From: Lobulomyces angularis
Taxonomy: Eukaryota; Chytridiomycota; Chytridiomycetes; Lobulomycetales; Lobulomycetaceae
Assembly: GCA_027604685.1 (NCBI GenBank)
Contig: JADHYX010000217.1
Location: 1-36,562 of the forward strand
DNA: 36,562 nt
Direction: 5' to 3'
How positions within the stretch are numbered: position 1 is the first letter of the stretch; every line of letters starts with the position of its first letter. The position numbers were made by a program, and so were the translations under genes. The notes under the pieces were generated by a model. That model saw only the letters and a list, made by a program, of their open reading frames with translations, ran no database searches and was not told the origin of the DNA. Below are positions 22,051 to 32,513 of this stretch, piece after piece.

Positions 22051-24647
22051 ATGAAAAGTAAAAGCTGTGATTTTTGTAGGCTAAAAAGAAAAAAATGTGA
22101 TTTTTTGAAGCCTAAATGTAATTAAATTTACATTTTTTGAAATTTTTATTTGATTATTTTAGGTACTAACTGTAAAAATTCAACAACTAAGCAAAATTGC
22201 ACTTTTGATATTGAATTACAAAAAAGAGGTAAATTTGTAATTGTGCATTTCGAAATTTTATTATAAATTTAATTTTAGGTCCAAAGGTTGGCCAAAAAGC
22301 TGCTATGATGAACAAAATTGAACGTTTAGAAAGATTGCTTGGAGATAAACAAAGAGAACTAAGTTTACCATCAAAATTTGATACTTTGCATATTAATAAG
22401 TCATTATCAACTACATCTGGTAATGCAATACCATTAACTCCTTCATTGTTAAACCCTTTTCCTCCCCCTGAGAGTCAAGGAGCTTTTCCAAGTTTACCTT
22501 TATATTTACCAAATTCCAATGCTCCATTTGATGCTGTAAATCCTATACCGATACACCAAAACAATACTGGGAATATGGATTTAGATTTTATCGAAAATTT
22601 ACTTTTACAAGATCCTACAAATAAAATTCAAAACCATAGTGATGTTGATGAAGAATATTCTAATCACTTTAACATTCATTCACCGTTTTCGGATTACATT
22701 CCAGTTCCCGGATTAAGTACTGCATCTCCCCAACATGTACTATCTCCTGCTCAATCCTCTACTGGATTCTTGCCTTCAAATTCCAATTTGGCATTTAATA
22801 ATTTATGTGATCCTTATGGAGTATCTGATTTTTCTAGTGACAAAGTTATTCAAGTTTTTAACTCACTAAAAATTTTATTTACAATGATACCACTGTTAGA
22901 TTTTGAGGAATTTTCTAAAAGAATAGGTTTGACTACAGATGGCAATAAGGTTCATCTCTTTGGAGAAGATTCCCTAAGTCCTTTTCCACAATATTTTTTA
23001 AACGCGATGTTTGCATTTGCAAGCTTGCGAGCCAAAAATTCGAGCCTTTTTAGAAATCTTTCGTTGCAAGATGATGAAATTTATGCGAAAAGGGCAGAAT
23101 TTGGATTAATATCGGTGAAAGATTCTAAAAAAGATATATATTCATTTGATTTTTTGATTTCAAAGGTACATTTTTTTTTTGCTTTAATATGATTGCGAAT
23201 AAATCTTTTAGCTGATCTTAGTTGTATACTATTTCTCTTTGAATAAGAACGATAAGTCTTCAGAGCACCTTATGGATGTCTTTAGAACTGCAGTTATTTT
23301 TAATTGGGACAAACCCTCAGCGGGAAATCCAAAGATTGAGAGTATTCCTGATTATTTATTTACTGCAGAAGTGGTGAAAGGAAGAAGACTTATTTGGGCA
23401 GCATTTTTGGCTTTGACTGCATTTTCTCCTAAAATGCTAATTGGTGAAGAAATGGATCATCTGTACATGGTATTTTATCTTCACTTAAATTTTGAGCTTC
23501 TTTACGTATTGTTTAGTTATACGAAGAAGAGTGGGAAGAAATCGGTATTAAAAATACTCCAGGTCAACCTATATCTTTGGGCCTACAAAATAGTAAAAGG
23601 TATAATTTTTTATTCTCTAGTTAATTGCCCTAATTTAATGCTATAGAATATCAATTATGATGCAATTGATATTTATATACAGAAGAGGGATTAGATTAAT
23701 TACAAATCACCGTCCGTCAAAAATTTCTAGTATCACTAGTGATCTGTTTTTTCCAAATGAAAATAGTCAGATTACTGTCATTCACGAAGCTGTAATTAAT
23801 TGGCATGAAAAGCAAAACTATCCGTTTAAAAGTGAATGCTGCATGCTTTTTTGTAGTAAACTCAATCCTTTTTTTTTTTTTAATAGTGTTTGATACTTTT
23901 AATGAATTCCTTAACGGGATCAAGCGATGTGAAAGACAAACTACTGCTATTCAATTGTTTAACTTACGAACTCATTGTATTTGCATTGAACTATTGTTGA
24001 AGTTGCACGACTTTAATGTTTTTGAGTTAAATTCTGAACAAATGAAGTTCAAAGTGTCCGTGAAAGGTAATAATAAAAATAACTTAATTTTTGATTTTTT
24101 TTTTTCATCTATTTTACTTAATTTATTAATCAGATAATAGCACTATGCAAGGGACTAGTTTAGAAATTATTTTGATAATGGTCAGGGCACTAGCATCGAT
24201 TATCATTACCCCTGAAGTTCAATGTGATCAACCTGGGTTTACTGAATATAAAGCTCTGTTATCTTTTCTGTACTTTAACAGGCTAATTGGTATTTTTTAA
24301 TCATTAAGTAACCCATAATTTCTTACTTAATTTTTTTTTTTTTAGCGAACACAGTGTTTGAATCTGTTCATGTCTTAATGAAATGTTTAAAATCTTACAA
24401 AGGATGGGCAGGTTTAGTTGAATATCGTCTTGAAGCTGTAAAAATAATTAATATTTTTATGAATTTCTTGAAATGCCACGATGAAAATAATACTGTAACT
24501 AGGATTAATTATGATGAATTGGTAAGAAAAGAAAATATATTTTTTTATTTTTTTATTTTTTTTTTATATGTAATTTGTTGTTTAAAGGAACCCCTTGTGG
24601 ATGAAGTTTTACAACTTATTGATGAAGAAAAGAGTCTATGTTTTTAA
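22051..24647 (+). CDS. Zn2Cys6 fungal transcription factor (first paralogue)
   Basis: DNA-binding regulator of the Gal4-type binuclear cluster class. Exon 1 (22051-22117) starts MKSKSCDFCRLKRKKCD. A 45-nt intron then splits codon TGT, and exon 2 supplies CTNCKNSTTKQNC. The six cysteines space as C-x2-C-x6-C-x6-C-x2-C-x8-C, the canonical cluster. KRGPKVG follows across a 50-nt intron (22229-22278), then MNKIERLERLLGDKQREL, a short coiled-coil dimerisation segment. A low-complexity Pro/Ser/Asn linker leads to a fungal-specific regulatory domain from about 22840 (FLNAMFAFASLRA, VKGRRLIWAAFLALTAFSP, QLIFIYRRGIRL). Several short exons follow, ending EKSLCF-TAA. An in-frame TAG lies two codons upstream of the ATG, which fixes the start. 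It is divergent from the methyltransferase/ligase gene, which is a natural candidate target. The similar gene at 32514 is a paralogue. Confidence 0.92.
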
Positions 24648-24833
24648 GAATTCACTTTATATATATTATTTATTTCCAACTATTAAAATTTTTAGAAAGA
24701 TTAACATTTGAAAAAAATTAGCTATTTAAATATTCGATAGTCAACGTCAGTAACAAATAAATTAAAAAAATTTCTATGATAATAAAATAATATATAAAAG
24801 AATTAAAATAACTTAAAAAATACTTCATTACCG

Positions 24834-26355
24834 TTATGTTCTACAATTATAGATTTTCAACACTATGATGTCAGTAGCACCCTAAATAAAAAAATAATAT
24901 GTCGTGAGATACAAAAATAATTTGAAAATGTAGTCGTATAATAATTATAAACGAAAAAAAAATCCTAATATATACTTACAGCTAACTCCAGTTTATCCAT
25001 GACATCAACTACAACTTCTTTTTGTACCATCGCAGAAACCGCGTTCCAGCCTGCATATGAACCTCCTTCGTCTAATTTTGAAACAGAAGGAGCTGGACAT
25101 AAAATAAAAAAAAGTTAAAAAAGTGGTAAACTTTTAACATTTGAAACCTTTTTTTCCAGGTGTTATAGCAACAGCTTTTGCCAAATCATTTTGAGATATG
25201 TTATAATTCACTAAAACAAACTGCTGAGCTTCAATGACTCCTCTAATTCTTTTAAAAATTTTTTCAATTAATATTGATCGGGCTGAGTTCTTTTGAGAAT
25301 GTTTTTTTCGGTTGCAAATTAAAACCGATTGCGTTGAAGTTATTGTGTGAATAGCCTTTAAATTAGCAGCCCTCATCGTTTCACCACTATACAATTTTAA
25401 TATTTTTTTCGTTTTTGATACCTTTCCACTAAATCAACAATCCCATCAGCCAAACCTAATGCACACGCTGCCTCAACACCTATAAAAAAGTAAGAATGAA
25501 TATATGTATTTAATCGATCTAAAATAAAAGCTTTAAAAAAATAAACTTACTGCCACTAACGTATGAGATTTTAGTTGTAAGATTTTCGGGAACGGCAACC
25601 GTTTCCAATTCCATAAAAAGTTTTTTGGTGATTTCTACAAAACTAGTTACAATTCTTTTTCCAATCTATTACGATTTTAAATAAAATAAATGTAAAAAAT
25701 AAGAAAAATAAAATTTTTAATACAAGGTCCCTTGCATTTTGATAGTTTGAAGTAATCGGAACTTGTATTTGTAAATTACACTTCCCAAAGCCCTTTTTTT
25801 TTTAATAGAAAGTAGAGTAGTATAAGAAAAAAATTGAAAATGAGAGCAATAACAAAAATTCATACCAAATCTAGTAAAGGGTCTACAGCTTCACTTAAAC
25901 CGCTCTCTTGAATCATGTCTTGACCGGTTATTCCTAAATCTACATTACCATCACCAACAAATCTACAAATAAAGAAATAAATTCAGAAATTAAAATGTTA
26001 AAACAAAAAATTTTTAATCATTGTTTTAAAAATAATTAATACCTTGCTATATCTTTAGCTAAATAGAAAAACAATTAAAAAAATTTTTTATTATTATTTT
26101 TTAATGGAACATTTATATACCAGGTAAGAAAACCAGGGTAATTGGTAAATTACTCGAATAAGCAATATCGAAACGACTTTTTCTGACATATTTTATGTCA
26201 GCTCCCTTCAAAAGATCCATAGTTTTATTGAAGATCCTACCTTTTTTTGGAACTGCAAAAAGTAAATTATTTGCAGCGTCCTTTTTCAGTAAATTGGCAG
26301 AAGCATCAATACTTTCACTACTTTGTATATTTAAAACAAAAAAAGGTTCCATCAT
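24834..26355 (-). CDS. HIS1: ATP phosphoribosyltransferase (long form), first step of histidine synthesis
   Basis: Joins ATP and PRPP to form phosphoribosyl-ATP, the committed and histidine-inhibited step. The spliced protein is about 327 residues: LLFAVPKKGRIFNKTMDLL, then ITLVFLPAKDIARFVGDGNV, DLGITGQDMIQE, LLDLGFGKCNLQIQVP, VTSFVEITKKLF, EAACALGLADGIVDLVESGETMRA (PRPP-binding region), and ITPGKKAPSVSKL. It then has the C-terminal regulatory domain (WNAVSAMVQKEVVVDVMDKL, GATDIIVLKIYNCR). This marks the long, self-sufficient HisG_S-independent form. It contains a 16-nt exon at 26043-26058 encoding AKDIA. One intron uses donor GTTTCA (from 25147). ATG-ATG at 26355 has an in-frame TAA upstream. 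The gene is tandem to DOA1, 176 bp away, and converges on the first Zn2Cys6 gene. Confidence 0.95.
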
Positions 26356-26531
26356 TATTTTACATATCAAGCAAAGTTCTTATTTTACCTTTCCATAATT
26401 TTTAACTTTTTTGTTTCAAAAAAAAAAAAAAAATCTATTTTTTGTGAATGAAATTTTATTAAGCGGAAAAATTAAAGGGACAAGAATTTTTATTAGAAAT
26501 GCTTAGTTTTTTTGTTTTTTTACAAAAAATG

Positions 26532-29393
26532 CTACTTTCTTAAAATATGCAAAACCTCTCTACCAACTCCTACAATCCGCTCATCACTATTTTCTGCTAA
26601 ATTGTGTTGTTTCAAAAAATTCTCTAGGTCGGATAACTTGGCAGCTTCTTTTGCTAACTCATTCATATCCAGTAACTTTCCCAACGTTACCAAACAGCGA
26701 AATTTGTTTTCGTTTTCTATCTCTAATTTCAGAAACTAAACCATATTATCTTTCTGTTATATTTCATAAATATTACCTCGCTTAAATTTGCTGCCATATC
26801 TACTGACAAGGAATCATCAATGTTGTTCTTGCACAATACCGTTATACTAAATATAAAATATAAATTTAACTATCTTCTTCTATATTCTTTACTTGAACAT
26901 CAAGGAAACAAAGGCCAACCTCAGTTGCGCATTAGAACTATTTTTCCAACTGTACTGAACTATACTGTATAACTATTATGTAAATGTAATTTAAAAAAAG
27001 ACTATTTTTTTTTATAAACCTTTAAAAGATAAGTAGATATCAAATCCAGATTGAATTCATTGTCAAAAAGGTTGCAAATTATTCGCAAACCCAACATAAC
27101 ATTTGTTTCTAAGCTTTTTTCCCACTTAGAGGAATGGAACTCTGTAGGAAAATTGACTTTATCCTTTAAAAAATCAAAAAAATTGTTGACATTTCCTTGT
27201 AACAAGGAATCTCCTTCTGGAAAAATATTTGTTAATTTCCGCTTTAAAACAACTAATCTGAATACATCAAATCCTGGAAAACGTTTTTCAAAATTCCAAC
27301 AGAATGCTATTTTCTTTAAGACACTTAATTCTTCCATTGAAAGTATAGACTTTTCATTTGCCATTTTTGAAACTAAAGATTCCAAGTTCTTTAACTCATT
27401 ACTCGTCAATTTCAAGTCCTTAAAAAAAGAGAGAAAAACACATTGAGAGGATAATAAAAAACTTGACACTTTTTTACCGTTTCAATAAGATCCGAGTTTA
27501 ATGATTGAATTTTCTTCAGGATAGCGTTTAAGTTTGCTGATTTAAAGAATGAATAATCCTTCTGCAACACTAAAGGTTAAGTAAGAAATATAGTATATTA
27601 AATAACCATTGAAACAAATTTTTGAACACTTGAGGCAGAATTAATATTTGAGACAGATGATGATGAGGTGGACTATGGAAGCTTAAAATTAAATAAAAAA
27701 CATAAAAAATAGAGCAAACCCCTGCTGGGACATATCGTCCTGCGCCAGTAAATGGATCTGAATATTGGGAAGTCGACGCAGTAGGACCGATGCTGTGTCC
27801 TTTTGTATTTGAGGTTATAAAATTAGCAATTTGATCTAAATATCCTTGTGGTAACTCATGAAGATGAATAAAATTTTGAGCAGTTTGATATGGATTTTCT
27901 AAAGGTTCCATTATTAATTTTTATTTTAAGATTGTATTTACCTGTAACATTATAAGGGAGTTTTAATGGGGGGGCTCCTTCATCAATGTCGATATCAAAA
28001 ACGTAGTCATATTCTATATTATTGTACATTTTCTTTTTGGTGTTACCTACAGCATCGACTACTTCACCAATTTTTTGCCACTCGCTATTATCCCATTGAT
28101 GTGCTTCTACTTTTTCTCCATTTCTAACCATTATAACTTGACCATTTTTCTTCCCTTCACAAATTTTATATACAAAACCAATAATATTGATTACCTGGAC
28201 TATTAAGGGCATCCAATCCAGGCAATTTATTTTTGTCAACATCCCCAACTTGATTTGAAGGGATAGCGTGGGCTGAAACTGCGTCATCGAAAGCCTATGT
28301 AAAAGTTATAAAAAAGAAAAAAAATTAAAAAAACAACCTTTAGGTCAGTGCTATTGGCTCTACGTTCCTCAGATCTTGTAAATATTCTAACATGACTATC
28401 ATTGCCACCACAAACTATATCACCATTGTCAAAAACATCCAAACACCAAACTGAAACACAAGGTAAATGTAACGTTTGAGTACAAACGGATCCATCCCAG
28501 ATTCTTATTGAACGATCTTCACCACAAGATACAAATTCTCCAGATGGTAACGTTTTTACTGCATAAACAAAACTTGTATGACCAACGAGCTCGGCTACAC
28601 ATTCTCCATCAAATGTCCAAACTCTCATAGTTCTAGATTTAATAATAACTTAAAAAATATTATAAGTAAAGTAAAAGTTTTACCCATCATTTGAGGAGGA
28701 AATAAATCCTTGTGGAGCTAAGGATAAACTTCTCACAACATCTGTATGTCCAATAAAAGTCTGCAAGCATTTTCCGTTCTTCCATAATTTAATAGTTTTA
28801 TCAGCAGAAGCTTCAAGGTTTTTCAATTAAAAAAACAACCAGTTTCTTATTAAAAAATTTACCACTTAATACTTTGTCGTCATTTAAAGCTAAAAGTCCC
28901 CAAACGGCATGCTCATGGCCTTTACAAGTATAAATGCAAGTCCAGTCTCTCCAAATTCTTATTGTTCTAACAAAAGTTAATCTTTCACAACAGTTTATTA
29001 ATACTTGTCCCAACTTCCACTAATTATATCGCCATTTTCATTTGAAGTTAGAACACAAACATTGTCAGTATGGCCAATTAGAGAATATATAGGTTCAGAG
29101 GAGTTGGATAGATCAAAAACATTAATAGTCTTATCCGCAGATCCAGAAACGATTAAGCCATTAGGGTACTCATTACTTTTTTTTAAGGTGGTTAACGAAT
29201 TTACAAAATGGTTGTGAGATAAATATCTATTTTGCAGATTAAATGTGTTTTGATTTTCTCTAGTCCAACTATAAACTGCTTTATCTCTTGAAGCTGACAC
29301 TACAACATTTTGATTATCCTTTACAACTGCTACTGCTTTAACATCCTGCGAGTGTCCTGATAGTGTTGAACTTAATGTAAAAAATTTGGTCAT
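26532..29393 (-). CDS. DOA1: Doa1/Ufd3/PLAA, ubiquitin-binding Cdc48 cofactor
   Basis: WD40 protein that recruits Cdc48/p97 to ubiquitin conjugates and helps control free ubiquitin, vacuolar sorting and organelle quality control. Domain order is fully visible. An N-terminal seven-blade WD40 propeller begins MTKFFTLSSTLSGHSQDVKAV, with repeats such as SGSADKTINVFDLS, SGSWDKTIRIWRDW, SADKTIKLWKNGKC and RSIRIWDGSVCTQTLHLPC. Next is a PFU ubiquitin-binding domain (KNGQVIMVRNGEKVEAHQW, YDYVFDIDIDEGAPPLKLPY, ENPYQTAQNFI, LPQGYLDQIANFI). A Ser-rich linker then leads to the all-helical PUL domain that binds Cdc48 (SMEELSVLKKIAFCWNFEKR, RCLVTLGKLLDMNELAKEAA). About ten exons; one donor is GTTTGC (27719). 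It ends HILRK-TAG. Confidence 0.95.
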
Positions 29394-29971
29394 TTTCTAA
29401 GTTGTTTAAATTTTTATTTTTTAAAAAATTTTTTTTGTAGAAGGAATCAGATTCAATCAATCCAATTTTTTTGCTTACTCAATAGATCCATAACAAAAAA
29501 CTTAAAATGATAAAACGCCAGGATTGTAAAAAATTAAGATATATCGATCGTTAAAAGTAGACTGCAATTTTGTTCTAGTTATCTTGTAATTAACATAGAT
29601 TAAACTGCTACAGCTTTGTTAATTGAATTCAAAAATATGGAAAGAGCCATTTTTCCTACCAAGACATATTCCTCATCAATTTAACATAAAATCGATCTGT
29701 TTCTTTTCTTGTTATTTTTTAATACTAACGTTAATCCATGATACTTTTTTCTCATCTATGTTAATAGCAATACACTAGGTTAATTATTCAAAACAGTTTT
29801 AAAGCAAAATTGAATCCCATTAATTAATTGTTCAGCTTTATTTTAACGGGCAACATTAAGTGTTTTAATAAATTCAGGACTATCAAAAATGCGTTAAAAC
29901 AATTTAGATAATTTTGTTGTTACAGTACCAACGTATTACACAAAACTCTTCTCCTAAAAAATTTATAAAAA
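29394..29971. other. Intergenic region upstream of DOA1, no gene seen
   Basis: AT-rich sequence between the DOA1 start and the Tc1/mariner relic. It must contain the DOA1 promoter. No open frame, RNA gene or repeat is recognisable. A TACAGTACCAACGTATTACA stretch at about 29922-29941 could be the degraded left end of the transposon, but I find no matching right end. Confidence 0.4.
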
Positions 29972-30590
29972 ATGACCTACAGTGACTTGAAGATTCATGA
30001 AGTTTTGCATAAAGAAGGATGTGCTTGGACCTCATTGAATCAACCCTTGGAAAAAGTCTAGTCGTTTGAGGAAATGTTAAGAAAGAAATGAACTTGAAGT
30101 TGACCTCTCACCAAAAGTTAAAATTTCTAACTCAAAAACTAATGCAGGAGTTGGGCTACAAATCAAAAAAATTCAAAGGGACAACCCAGAATATACTACT
30201 GCAGACATTAAAACCGAATTAAATGGGGTATTTTATTCGCAAACTGTAATTGTTCAAAAACAACAAATCGACATTTTCTCGATAACAACTATATTATTCA
30301 AATTAACTTATTGAAGAAACCTTTAGTACGCGATTTTCTCACCCAAAACAAGATTCTAACCCTTGACTAGCCACCACAGAGTCCGGATATGAAGCCTATA
30401 GAGAACATATGGGTTATTGTGAAGAATAAACGGGCAAAAAAATTTGGAATTCCTCAAGACCAATCTTATTGAACAAGGCTTCTAGATTTGAGAGGAAATC
30501 GATGAAAATTTGTTAAATAGTTAATCTGATAGTATAGAAATAGATTAATGAATTTATTAGATTAGGCGGAAAACCCACTAAATATCAATA
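29972..30590 (+). pseudogene. Decayed Tc1/mariner transposase
   Basis: A broken DNA-transposon copy. The start still reads as a helix-turn-helix: DLKIHEVLHKEGCAWTSLNQ near 29983-30045. After a frame change comes LQIKKIQRDNPEYTTADIKT near 30153-30212. Near 30345-30430 the hallmark SPDMKPIENIWVIVKNKR appears, directly after a TAG that has replaced the usual Trp of the D-W-P-P-Q-S-P-D motif. The final segment INEFIRLGGKPTKYQ (to about 30590) matches the usual end of the family. Several stops and frame changes are present, and the central part with the first catalytic aspartates seems to be missing. It cannot make an active enzyme. Clear terminal inverted repeats are not found. Confidence 0.85.
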
Positions 30591-30601
30591 GATTTTCCGC
30601 C
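30565..30601. repeat. Hairpin at the end of the transposon relic
   Basis: GGCGGAAAA (30565-30573) is the exact reverse complement of TTTTCCGCC (30593-30601), with a 19-nt loop. The left arm overlaps the last transposase codons (GGKPT). It stands out as the most GC-rich palindrome in an AT-rich gap. Confidence 0.8.
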
Positions 30602-30899
30602 AAAAGTTTCCTGTGACATTTTGAAGTATATTGTTTGTAAGGAAAATGAAAAATTTGCTCAACTTTTTTCTTTCTGAAGCATCGAAACCTGCCTTAAAGT
30701 ACATTCAAATTTAATTATGATTATTTTAGTCATGTACAGGAATACAATATTTTTCAAGGTAATTAACTGTATTTATAGTTGAAAAAGAGTAAATATTTTT
30801 TGTGGCAAAATTAATCAGAATAGGAAACATGTAAATATTAAAAGGATTGATAATCATAATTAAAAAAATTAAATTTTAATTTTATAAAAATTACAGTAG

Positions 30900-31840
30900 T
30901 TATCTAATTAATGGTGTATTTTCATTAACAGAACCTATAGAGATGTAAGATTCACTTTTTCTAATAACGTTCACCCCAGCATCATTACTGGATTCTATGT
31001 CAACTATTACCAGTTCTTGAATTTTTGAACTAAACTTATATGCTGCATGTTGATAAAAGAATAGGATATCAAAAAATATGGATATAAAACCTAAACCAAA
31101 CTTCACCGGATTCCCAATTATACCATCCCAATTATTTGTAATGTAGCAATCTAGTATCAATTGAGTAATGCTTAGTATTCCACCAGTGAAATCTAAAGCT
31201 ATGTTTAATATTGACCACCCATCCGTAGATTTTAGTTTATAGTTCAGGACTGCCTAATTTATGATTTAAATATTAATTTTTTTCAATAACATATATAATA
31301 ATTGAACCTGAGGTGTATATTTAACTAAGGAAACAGCCATTTTTACAAAAGACAAATAATAAATGAAGTCCAAAATCCAAGTATGACCAAATAAAATAGA
31401 TATAATTAAGGTGAAAGCACCAAATATCGCACAGGTTAAAAATACTGTGGTGAAGTTGGATATCTTTGTTGTATTAGTTGAACGGTAAAAATAAGTCTGA
31501 TACAAAGTAAATAAAGTTAATATTAAGGCGTGTAGCGCAAACAAAACGTCGTTAAATTGAACCAAATTTCGGCCGCCAAAAGTTAATGTATATTCAATTT
31601 GAACCTTTTCACAATAGTAAAAGGAAAGATTGTAAATGGTGTAGAAAGAAAATCCCAGTAAGTTGAGATATATAAAATCCTTGGACAGCCCGTTGACACT
31701 AGAAAAGAGGGTTTAATTTAACAGTTTAGTTTTTACTACCTTTGTCGCTTTAAGTTTAAAAAGATTTGAGGATAAAAGGATGCAGACCATGCCAAGGTGT
31801 AAATGTAGCCGATAACAGTAGAAGTTGACTCCCAAGACAT
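30900..31840 (-). CDS. CTNS: Cystinosin-like PQ-loop lysosomal/vacuolar transporter
   Basis: Proton-coupled exporter of cystine or related amino acids from the lysosome/vacuole; seven-helix PQ-loop family. Three exons give about 290 residues. The first PQ-loop is TLAWSASFYPQIFLNLKRQSV followed by GLSKDFIYLN; the second is VKYTPQAVLNYKLKSTDGWS. The C-terminal helix pair LDFTGGILSITQLIL and KFGLGFISIFFDILFFYQHA closely follows the cystinosin signature. Hydrophobic helices fill the middle. The tail ends NENTPLIR-TAA, whose E-N-T-P-L-I fits the acidic dileucine lysosomal sorting motif (E-x-x-x-L-I). The ATG at 31840 begins MSWESTSTVIGYIY. There is no long glycosylated luminal N-terminus as in animals. 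The frame upstream stays open for 22 codons to a TAA, so a missed 5' exon is possible. Confidence 0.92.
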
Positions 31841-32513
31841 GAAGTTTATTTTAGTAACAAAAGTCTTATAGGAACGAGTTGCATTATATATAATACCACG
31901 ATTGAGTAAGGATTACGATAAATGGTGCAATTCATTTCAAATCAAAAACCCTTAAATTCAGGAAGAAGAAAAGTTTGAATGCATTCACTAAAAAAATATT
32001 AAATTGAAATAAAACTAACAGAAGTATTTGAATTTTTTTTTTCATTGTTAATTAATTAACGATGACAACCTTTTATCATTTTGCAAACTGATAAAAATTT
32101 TTTTAAGGAAGTCGGTGGTTATGGCAATAATTATTAATGGTTTGAGGTTCATATTTGGAGTAGTTATGAAGAAAAAAGTCTGAGAGTAAACTATTTACAA
32201 TTCGGAAAAGAGGGGTGAGTATAAAGAAGAAGTGTGATGTTTTAATTGGGCCGAAACTAGAAGCTATTACGTGCAAAAGGGCTTCCAGAATTCTGACTCA
32301 TATATTCAGTTACAATTGTATCTTTGTATGTAATTAGCTCCTAGCAACTTTGTGTTTAATTTTGCAATTTTTTTTTTGGTTCAATTAAAAAAAAAAAAAT
32401 TACTTGGCATTTTCAGAAGACTCTTTTTTGCCCATTCTTCAAATTTTTATTCACATCCAAAGAATAGAAAAGTAATTGTTTTTTGTGTAAAGCCGTAACA
32501 TTAGTTGCTTTTC
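31841..32513. promoter_or_regulatory. Divergent region between cystinosin and second Zn2Cys6 gene
   Basis: A 673-bp gap with both promoters. It contains the short upstream ORF listed separately. A perfect Gcn4/bZIP-type site TGACTCA lies at 32294-32300, about 214 bp before the Zn2Cys6 gene start. T/A runs occur near 32365-32400. One heptamer can occur by chance, so a bZIP role is only a suggestion. Confidence 0.45.
31846..31935 (-). other. Upstream ORF before cystinosin start
   Basis: A 29-codon ORF (MNCTIYRNPYSIVVLYIM...) ends with TAA at 31846-31848, only five bases before the cystinosin ATG at 31840, in another frame. If the transcript starts above it, it could dampen translation. It is hydrophobic enough that it might instead be a misread signal-peptide exon, but I found no phase-compatible intron. 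Confidence 0.35.

Noticed and set aside
22163..22185. TACTAAC just after the first acceptor in the first Zn2Cys6 gene, suggesting a later acceptor
   Set aside because: Using the later AG brings a stop within a few codons, while the earlier AG gives the perfect six-cysteine cluster.
32294..32300. Perfect TGACTCA as a Gcn4 control site
   Set aside because: A single heptamer in 36 kb is not significant, and the histidine gene itself lacks one in its 176-bp upstream gap. Mentioned only as context.
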